Shown here one piece after another: positions 58,330 to 64,000 of a DNA stretch of 64,000 nucleotides. The translations under genes were made by a program, and so were the position numbers. The notes under the pieces are model-generated. The model was not told where the DNA came from. It saw only the letters and a program-made list of their open reading frames with translations, and did no database searches. Positions within the stretch are counted from its first letter, which is position 1. Every line of letters starts with the position of its first letter. Source of the DNA: Paenarthrobacter ureafaciens (GTDB lineage: Bacteria > Actinomycetota > Actinomycetes > Actinomycetales > Micrococcaceae); assembly GCF_004028095.1 (NCBI RefSeq), contig NZ_SBHM01000007.1:1612001-1676000 (forward strand). The letters run 5' to 3'.

Positions 58330-59457
58330 ATGAAGATCCAAGCAGAATGGATGCGCGGCGGCACCAGTAAGTGCTGGGTGTTTGAATCAGCACAGCTGGA
58401 GAAGACCCAAGCAAGCCCGGATGTCTTGCTTCCGCGCCTCTTCGGCAGTCCGGACCACCGCCAGATTGATGGCGTGGGCGGAGCTACCTCCACAACCAGC
58501 AAGGCGATGATCCTGCACAGGCCGCAGGCCGGCGATGTAGATGTCGAGTTCACTTTTGCCCAGGTAGGCATCGAGGAAGCGGCGGTGGACTGGGGCAGCA
58601 ACTGCGGCAACTGCTCGGCCGTGGTTGGCCTGTACGCGATCGAGAAAGGCTGGGTGGTTCCACGCGGTGACGTCACCCGAATCGTCACCCGCAATACGAA
58701 CACCGGGCAGATCATCATCCAACGGATAGCCACCCCGGATGCCGGCCTTCCTGCCGAGCCCCTGGCGGAAATGCCCGGAGTGCCGTTCCCCGGACACCAG
58801 GTGGGGCTTGGATTCCTGGATCCCGCAGGCAAGACCACCGGCCGCCTCCTCCCGTCCGGCGCGGCGATTGATGCCCTGACGGTGGGCGGCACCACGTGGA
58901 ACGTCTCGATGGTGGATGCCGGCGCTCCGGTGGTGATCATCAGGGCCGAAGACCTTGGCCTGGATCCGGAGGCGTACGAATCCTGGTTCGGCGGCGTCGA
59001 GCTGCTGCTGCAAACCTTGGAACGGATCCGTCGCCAGGCAGCCGTGCGCATGGGCCTGGCCGCAACGGCCGGCGCGGCGGCCAGGGCCATTCCGAAGGTC
59101 GCCATCGTCGCTCCTCCGCCGTCCACCGATCAAGGGAGTGACGCCGGCATCATGATGCTGTCCATGGGTAAGCCCCACCCCGCGCTGGCGATTACAGGAA
59201 GCATTGCGCTCACGCTCGCAGCCAGGACGCCAGGCACGGTAATGCATCGGTTCCTGGGAGGTTTCGCATCGCCGACGCTCCGGTTGCGCACTCCGGCGGG
59301 CGTCATCGAAACATGGAGCGAGGAACGGGACGGTTCCCTGCTCGTCGGCGTGGACCGGACGGCCCGCACCATTGCCTCCACCACCATCCATCTCCCCGAA
59401 ACCCTCGATATCAAGGCACCCGAGGCAGGGGCTTCCCTTGCCGGCGCTACTCGATGA
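58330..59457 (+). CDS. PrpF-family isomerase
   Basis: The 375-residue protein starts with AEWMRGGTSKCWVF, the PrpF-family signature, and has GSNCGNCSAVVG with likely catalytic Cys near residue 90 and SMGKPHPAL near the C terminus. The family includes methylaconitate isomerase, aconitate isomerase and 4-oxalomesaconate tautomerase. Here it is followed by a MatC-type carrier, so it probably acts on an imported tricarboxylic or dicarboxylic acid. The exact substrate is not evident. Confidence 0.86.
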   Translation: MKIQAEWMRGGTSKCWVFESAQLEKTQASPDVLLPRLFGSPDHRQIDGVGGATSTTSKAMILHRPQAGDVDVEFTFAQVGIEEAAVDWGSNCGNCSAVVGLYAIEKGWVVPRGDVTRIVTRNTNTGQIIIQRIATPDAGLPAEPLAEMPGVPFPGHQVGLGFLDPAGKTTGRLLPSGAAIDALTVGGTTWNVSMVDAGAPVVIIRAEDLGLDPEAYESWFGGVELLLQTLERIRRQAAVRMGLAATAGAAARAIPKVAIVAPPPSTDQGSDAGIMMLSMGKPHPALAITGSIALTLAARTPGTVMHRFLGGFASPTLRLRTPAGVIETWSEERDGSLLVGVDRTARTIASTTIHLPETLDIKAPEAGASLAGATR

Positions 59458-59489
59458 CGAGGCCGCTGCTCAATGAAGAGAGAGCCATC

Positions 59490-60932
59490 ATGACCACAAA
59501 GATTGCAGAAAAGACCACCCCAACCCCCGCGTCGCAGGACCAAACTGCGCCACCCAAGCGTCGTCGTCGTATTCTTCTGGTGACGGCAGCCGTCATCGCC
59601 CTTCTGGGCATGGCCGCCCTCCTGTTCGGGGGTGTCCCGGGCACCTCTTCGGCCGCCTCGGATACGGAGCCGACCATGACCATCACCCAGATCATTCCCT
59701 TGGTCATCCTCGTCGTGATGTTCGTCGTTGCCACCAAGTGGCCGCTCAACATCGGCGTCATGGGCCTGGTTGCCTCGTTCGGCGTGGGCTACTTCGTCCT
59801 TGGCATGACGGACAAGCAGATCCTGGAGGAATTTCCCGCCAGCATCGTCCTGACCATCATTGGTGTCACCTACTTCTTCAGCATGGCGCAACGCAACGGG
59901 TCCATCGACATCATTGTGCAGAGCTGTGTCCGTCTTGTCCGCGGCAAGACCATGATGCTTCCGTGGGTGTTCTTCCTGATGGCCGCTGCCCTGACGGCGC
60001 TGGGAACCTTCTCTCCTGCAGCAGTAGCACTCCTGGCCCCGGCTGCCCTCGGCCTCGCCTACGAGTCCCGCCTCCACCCCGTCCTGATGGGGGCCTTCGT
60101 CATCAATGGTGCCCACGCCGGCGGTTTCTCGCCGCTATCCGTGGCCGGCGTGCTGGTCCACGACATCGCCAACAAGAACGGTTTCCCCATCGACCAGGGT
60201 GCGCTCTTCCTGGCCAGCTTCGCCCTTAACTTCATCCTGTCCGCGCTGACGATCGTGCTGTTTGCGCTCCTCGGCAAGCTCCGGGACAAGCATTCCAACG
60301 AATACACCGCCCTGGACACTCCGCGCATCGGACGGCCCACGGGGCAGCAGTTCTTCACGCTGGCCCTGATCGTCGCCATCCTCGTTTGCACCTTGGGCTT
60401 CCACATGCCGATCGGGTTCGTGGCCCTGTCCGCAGGCCTGCTGCTGGCGTTCGTCAACATCAAGGAACACCAGACCTTCATCGGTGGCGTCTCGTGGTCC
60501 ACCGTCCTGCTGGTCGCCGGCATGATCACCTACGTCTCCTTGCTCCAGCACGTCGGCGTGATCGATACGCTGGCCGAGATGGCCCTGGCTCTTGGAGCGC
60601 CCCTGCTGATTGCCCTGGTTCTTTGCTACGTCATTGGCGTCGGCTCGGCGTTCGCATCGTCCACCGCCCTGTTGACCGCATTTATCCCCATGGCGGGCCC
60701 GCTGCTGGCTACCAGTTCCCTCAGTGCGTCGGGTACGGTGGCGGCCCTTGCCATCGCTGCAACCGTTGTGGATGTATCGCCCTTCTCCACTGACGGAGCC
60801 CTGGTGGTGGCGAACGCCCGGGAAGCAGACCGCCAGCGCGTCTACCGCCAGCTGATGATGTACGCCGGCGGAGTTGTCCTCGCCGCTCCGGCCCTCGCTT
60901 GGGCGCTGCTGGTTCCCACGGGAATCATGTAG
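59490..60932 (+). CDS. MatC-type dicarboxylate carrier
   Basis: The 480-residue protein has about twelve to thirteen membrane helices. GVTYFFSMAQRNGSIDIIVQ, LPWVFFLMAAALTALGTFSPAAVALLAPAALGLAYE and GAHAGGFSPLSVAGVLVH (in pieces) match MatC N-terminal dicarboxylate carriers of the ion transporter superfamily. ATG at 59490 follows GAAGAGAGAG. It is the likely importer for the substrate of the PrpF-like enzyme, 32 bp upstream. Confidence 0.85.
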   Translation: MTTKIAEKTTPTPASQDQTAPPKRRRRILLVTAAVIALLGMAALLFGGVPGTSSAASDTEPTMTITQIIPLVILVVMFVVATKWPLNIGVMGLVASFGVGYFVLGMTDKQILEEFPASIVLTIIGVTYFFSMAQRNGSIDIIVQSCVRLVRGKTMMLPWVFFLMAAALTALGTFSPAAVALLAPAALGLAYESRLHPVLMGAFVINGAHAGGFSPLSVAGVLVHDIANKNGFPIDQGALFLASFALNFILSALTIVLFALLGKLRDKHSNEYTALDTPRIGRPTGQQFFTLALIVAILVCTLGFHMPIGFVALSAGLLLAFVNIKEHQTFIGGVSWSTVLLVAGMITYVSLLQHVGVIDTLAEMALALGAPLLIALVLCYVIGVGSAFASSTALLTAFIPMAGPLLATSSLSASGTVAALAIAATVVDVSPFSTDGALVVANAREADRQRVYRQLMMYAGGVVLAAPALAWALLVPTGIM

Positions 60933-61033
60933 CAGCCACAGCCCGCCGGACCTCCGTCCGGCAGGTGCCAAGGGGACCTGCGTTCCCACGCAACAGGAAA
61001 CCCGACGGTCGGGTGCAGGTCCATCATCGGCAC

Positions 61034-61076
61034 AAAACGAAGGCAAGGCGACCCCTGGTCGCCTTGCCTTCGTTTT
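61034..61076. terminator. bidirectional terminator, 20-bp perfect stem
   Basis: The arms 61034-61053 and 61057-61076 are exact inverse copies (AAAACGAAGGCAAGGCGACC and its complement) with a 3-base loop. A- and T-runs are on both ends. It closes the carrier transcript. Confidence 0.93.
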
Positions 61077-61079
61077 GCC

Positions 61080-61467
61080 CTGAGACCCGCCCGGCGCTCC
61101 CTCCCTCTGGTCCCGGCCAGGAACACAGAATCCTGCCCCTCAAGTGCCGTCCGGAGGCAGCGCCAAAATATTGCTCAGAACCCAGCGTCACGATCCCGCG
61201 AAGGTGCACACATAACCAGTGCCCTAGTCGTTGAACCGCGTGCTGCGCCGTCGCCCTTTTCGGCCCATGCCGCGTGATCAACGCTGAGTTAGCAGTGAGG
61301 GATGTGGCGGGTTCTGGGGCCCGCCCGGGGCGCCGTCACTGCGTATAACCGGGCTAGTGCGGTCGGTCGTCTGAGTCGCGGCCGGCCGCACGTCTATCCT
61401 TGAACGCAGACCTGCGGGTTGAGTCTTAGATCGTTCTATAGACTGGCTCTCCGAGCAGAGGAGGGCC
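61080..61467. other. 388-bp intergenic stretch before LacI 2
   Basis: No open frame with a ribosome site was found. It contains the LacI-like box at 61427-61438 just before the regulator gene. The rest shows no repeat or hairpin that I can support. Confidence 0.6.
61427..61438. promoter_or_regulatory. third TAGATCGTTCTA box, before LacI 2
   Basis: TAGATCGTTCTA repeats the core of the two boxes at 56803 and 56850 and lies 29 bp before the LacI 2 start. This fits autoregulation and control of oxidoreductase C by the same protein. Confidence 0.75.
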
Positions 61468-62466
61468 ATGACCGGCAAGCGGCCAACGTTGATGGACGTC
61501 GCGGAAGCGGCGGGTGTCTCCCGCGCCCTCGTATCCATCGTCATGCGGGACGCCCCCGGTGCATCCGAAGCCACGCGGCGCAAAGTCCAGGAAGCAGCCC
61601 GGCTGCTGGGCTACCGCCCGGATAGCCGCGCCCGCCTCCTGCGGAGCAGCCGTACCAGGCTCCTGGGGGTGACGTTTTCAACCTCGCACGCCTTCCACGC
61701 CGAAATCGTGGACGCGGCGTACGCGGCGGCGGGTCAGCGTGGCTACGAGCTTGCCCTGAGTGCCGTTACCCGGGACCGGACGGAAAATCACGCTGTTGAG
61801 GCGCTTGTGGACTTGGGCTGCGAAGCCTTGATCATGATCTCGCCCACCCTGGATGAACAGGAACTTGCCGGGTTTGCCGCGCGGCTTCCCGTGGTCAGCC
61901 TCCTCCGTGACGACGTAGGGGAGTCCCTCGACTCAGTCAGCAGTGACGACCGCGAGGGAATCCGCATCGCCCTGGGGCACCTCACCTCGCTGGGCCACAC
62001 GCGAATCGCCCACGTCGACGGCGGCAGCATGGTGAGCGGTCCGCAGCGCCGGGAGGCCTACCTTGCCGAAATGGCCGGGCTGGGCCTGGAACCAAGGGTG
62101 ATTCCGGGCGGTCCCACCGAAGAGGACGGAATACGGGCCGGACGCGAACTGCAGGACAATCTGCCCACCGCCGTGCTCGCGTTCAATGACCGCTGCGCAC
62201 TGGGGATCCTGGAAAGCCTCCGCGCATCCGGACTCCGCGTTCCGCAGGATGTTTCCGTGCTGGGCTATGACGACAGCCAGTTCGCCCGTTTGAGCTACAT
62301 CCGGTTGTCCTCGATCAGCCAGGACGCGCCGCTCCTGGCGAGTGCCGCCGTCGACCGTGCCATCCAGCGCTTGGAAAGTACGACGCCGGCCGCCCACCTT
62401 GTCCGGATCCCTCACCTGGTGGTTCGCGGCACCACCGGGCCCGCGCCAAGCGGCGGGACCCGCTAG
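61468..62466 (+). CDS. LacI-family regulator 2
   Basis: The 332-residue protein starts with the LacI helix-turn-helix TLMDVAEAAGVSRALVSIVM and hinge YRPDSRARLLRSS, followed by a sensor domain (LAFNDRCALGILESLRASG). ATG follows GCAGAGGAGGGCC. The box 29 bp upstream matches the two boxes at 56803-56863, so it probably controls the isomerase-oxidoreductase operon as well as itself. The ligand may be a sugar or cyclitol. Confidence 0.92.
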   Translation: MTGKRPTLMDVAEAAGVSRALVSIVMRDAPGASEATRRKVQEAARLLGYRPDSRARLLRSSRTRLLGVTFSTSHAFHAEIVDAAYAAAGQRGYELALSAVTRDRTENHAVEALVDLGCEALIMISPTLDEQELAGFAARLPVVSLLRDDVGESLDSVSSDDREGIRIALGHLTSLGHTRIAHVDGGSMVSGPQRREAYLAEMAGLGLEPRVIPGGPTEEDGIRAGRELQDNLPTAVLAFNDRCALGILESLRASGLRVPQDVSVLGYDDSQFARLSYIRLSSISQDAPLLASAAVDRAIQRLESTTPAAHLVRIPHLVVRGTTGPAPSGGTR

Positions 62467-62496
62467 CGCGCTACCCCTGGTTGTGCGGCAGCTGGG

Positions 62497-62667
62497 CTAA
62501 GCGTCCGACGGCGGGGTCTCGCCGTCGTCTCCTGCCTCGCCGCCTTCAGCGGGGTCCTGGGTGTGTGCGCCTTCGTCCTCGGGCTGCCAGCCTTCGGGCT
62601 GTCCTTCGGCCGGTGCGTCGGTGTGGTGGCGGGGCTGCTGTTCTTCGGGCGTATCGGTCGGGTTCAC
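62497..62667 (-). CDS. small acidic disordered protein
   Basis: The 56-residue product begins with GTG (NPTDTPEEQQPRHH) after GAAGGAG. It is rich in Glu, Asp, Pro and Gly and has no hydrophobic core, so it is likely unstructured. I do not recognise it. A longer frame upstream to 62856 overlaps the divergent gene and is less likely. Confidence 0.45.
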   Translation of the reverse strand: MNPTDTPEEQQPRHHTDAPAEGQPEGWQPEDEGAHTQDPAEGGEAGDDGETPPSDA

Positions 62668-62754
62668 GGGGGGCTCCTTCGATCGGACCAAATCAGGCAC
62701 AAGAAATTTATAAGTGTCCTTAGTATACGCCCGGGGTGGTGGGTGGCTTAGGCT

Positions 62755-63600
62755 GTGAAGATGCCAAAGCGATCCAATCCGGCGGTGCGAATCGCCCAGA
62801 AAACTGCCCATAATGCGGTGTTCGACGCCGAAGGCAACACCAAGCCCGGCGTGCATAACGTGCTGCTAAAAGCCGTCGAAGTGCAACGGCCCCTGGTCCT
62901 GGCCAACCTGCGGCGGATGCAGCGCCGGCACCCGAACGCCACACCAGTGCAGCTTGCCGCGAAACTGGAGCGCGACTACCTGACCGCCGTCTCCGGCGGG
63001 GGAGCAGGGGTAGGTGCCATCGCCGTCGTACCGGGCCTGGGAACCGCGGCGTCGCTGGGTCTTTCGGCGCTCGCGACCGTTGGATTCCTGGAAACCACGG
63101 CGCTGTACGCGTCCTCGCTGGCTGAACTGCACGGTATCCGGCTGACCGATCCGGAACGCGCCCGGACCATGGTCATGGCCATCATGCTGGGCGAAGAAGG
63201 CACGTCGCTGCTGGGCGCGTTGAGCGGCCAGTCCCTCGGCCGGAGCAAGGGCGTGACCAATGCGTGGGGGACCACGCTGACAAAGAAGATCCCCGGCAGC
63301 GGCTTCGGCGTGATCAGGGACGCCATCCAGCGTGCGTTCCTCAAGAACCTCATCAAGCGGCAAGGTACTGCCTTCCTGGGCAGGGCCCTTCCGTTCGGTG
63401 TCGGCGCAGTAGTGGGCGGTGCCGGCAACCTCATGATGGGACGGGCGGTTGTCGCAACGGCCAAGGACGCTTTCGGTGCCTTGCCGGACACGATCCCGGG
63501 CGAGCTGCTCGCCAAACCCGAAGCGCCTGCCCTGGAAAACGCTCCTGTCCTGGAAAACGCTCCTGTCCTGGAAGGAGGCGCCCGTGGACCTCAACGCTGA
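62755..63600 (+). CDS. hypothetical protein, faintly EcsC-like
   Basis: The 281-residue protein has a basic N terminus, a Gly/Ala-rich hydrophobic region (AGVGAIAVVPGLGTAASLGLSALATVG in pieces AGVGAIAVVPGLGTAASLGL), and ELHGIRLTDPERARTMVMAIMLGE, which recalls EcsC-family proteins. The similarity is by eye only. The C terminus carries three copies of an 18-bp repeat (63523-63575) giving ALENAPVLENAPVLEGG. The start is GTG at 62755 or ATG at 62761. The 3' end overlaps the PxpA start by 17 bp. Confidence 0.55.
   Translation: MKMPKRSNPAVRIAQKTAHNAVFDAEGNTKPGVHNVLLKAVEVQRPLVLANLRRMQRRHPNATPVQLAAKLERDYLTAVSGGGAGVGAIAVVPGLGTAASLGLSALATVGFLETTALYASSLAELHGIRLTDPERARTMVMAIMLGEEGTSLLGALSGQSLGRSKGVTNAWGTTLTKKIPGSGFGVIRDAIQRAFLKNLIKRQGTAFLGRALPFGVGAVVGGAGNLMMGRAVVATAKDAFGALPDTIPGELLAKPEAPALENAPVLENAPVLEGGARGPQR
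63523..63575 (+). repeat. 18-bp tandem repeats at the 3' end of a gene
   Basis: GCGCCTGCCCTGGAAAAC, GCTCCTGTCCTGGAAAAC and a partial third unit GCTCCTGTCCTGGAAG follow each other at 63523, 63541 and 63559. They keep the frame and encode six-residue units. Confidence 0.75.
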
Positions 63601-64000
63601 CGTCGGACAGTCATTCGGTTCTTGGTCGATGGGTGATGATGCATCCATGCTCCGGCTCGTCAGCAGCGCCAATGTGGCCTGCGGCTTCCACGCCGGAGAT
63701 CCACTCACCATGTTGGACAGTTGCCGCGCGGCCTTCGACCTTGATGTCCGGGTCGGAGCGCATGTTGGCTACCCGGACCTGGCCGGGTTCGGCAGTCGTG
63801 CGCTGGACATGAGCTTCGACGAACTGTTCGGCGACGTGCTCTACCAGTTGGGTGCCCTGGACGGAGTGGCCCATGCCGTGGGCGCTTCCGTTGACTATGT
63901 CAGGCCGCACGGCGCCCTCTATGACCGGCTGGTCCGGGACACAGAGCAAGCCGAGGCCGTGGTTGCCGCCGTTCATGCCTACGACCCCGGATTGCCGGTC
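63584..64000 (+). CDS. pxpA: 5-oxoprolinase subunit A, LamB/YcsF family (3' truncated by window)
   Basis: The first 139 codons are present. GTG at 63584 follows GAAGGAGGCGCCC. The product begins MDLNADVGQSFGSWSMGDD and contains SSANVACGFHAGDP, GAHVGYPDLAGFG and YVRPHGALYDRL, which are PxpA/YcsF signatures. PxpA with PxpB and PxpC cleaves 5-oxoproline with ATP; the other subunits are expected just beyond the window. It overlaps the end of the previous gene by 17 bp. Confidence 0.92.
   Translation, partial: MDLNADVGQSFGSWSMGDDASMLRLVSSANVACGFHAGDPLTMLDSCRAAFDLDVRVGAHVGYPDLAGFGSRALDMSFDELFGDVLYQLGALDGVAHAVGASVDYVRPHGALYDRLVRDTEQAEAVVAAVHAYDPGLPV

Overview
This 64-kb window is a chromosomal stretch from a high-GC actinobacterium, most likely Arthrobacter/Paenarthrobacter (Micrococcaceae). 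Evidence: codon use rich in G/C at third positions, a mycothiol-type maleylpyruvate isomerase, a C50 carotenoid operon with a GGPP-linked MarR gene, a GAF-ANTAR regulator, and dense catabolic operons run by IclR, TetR and LacI regulators. No rRNA, tRNA, CRISPR array or intact insertion sequence was recognised. The identification rests on reading the sequence only.

Layout. 1-2740: end of a beta-phosphoglucomutase-like gene and a GH65 disaccharide phosphorylase. 2702-5869: small unknown genes, a GAF-ANTAR regulator, a TspO-like membrane protein and a divergent MarR gene. 5864-12360: a tightly overlapped C50 carotenoid operon, idi-crtE-crtB-crtI-crtYe-crtYf/crtEb (the last two fused), with a divergent CrtR-like MarR gene. 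13258-25316: a 3-(3-hydroxyphenyl)propionate-type meta-cleavage operon behind a near-consensus promoter and two operator boxes; it carries its own ABC importer and an internal IclR gene. 25334-26754: an AAA-type ATPase gene bracketed by a 128-bp imperfect direct repeat, one copy of which is the 3' end of the neighbouring isomerase gene. 26751-31770: gentisate pathway (gentisate dioxygenase, maleylpyruvate isomerase, fumarylpyruvate hydrolase, IclR regulator, 3-hydroxybenzoate 6-hydroxylase). 32021-33140: an HTH/PIN toxin-antitoxin-like pair.

33190-49541 is the most interesting region. Four or five transcription units encode an acyl-CoA ligase, a two-subunit biotin-dependent acyl-CoA carboxylase, an acyl-CoA dehydrogenase, two MaoC hydratases, a CitE-type lyase, an FAH-family hydrolase, an SDR, an Old Yellow Enzyme, a metallo-beta-lactamase-fold hydrolase, a cupin, an EthD-like protein, an MFS importer and two paralogous TetR regulators. 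I found the same 16-bp motif (rrACGnTYGTTCGTAy) at or near the promoters of these units. This looks like one coordinated regulon for a branched or alicyclic acid whose identity I cannot name. The carboxylase-hydratase-lyase core matches the (R)-HMG-CoA/itaconate logic known from mycobacteria.

49545-62466: a pyruvate-oxidase-like ThDP enzyme, sugar or inositol oxidoreductases with two LacI regulators and a CTAGATCGTTCTAG operator found three times, and a LysR-PrpF-MatC organic-acid locus. 62497-64000: a small acidic protein, an unknown protein and the start of a PxpA (LamB/YcsF) gene that runs off the end.
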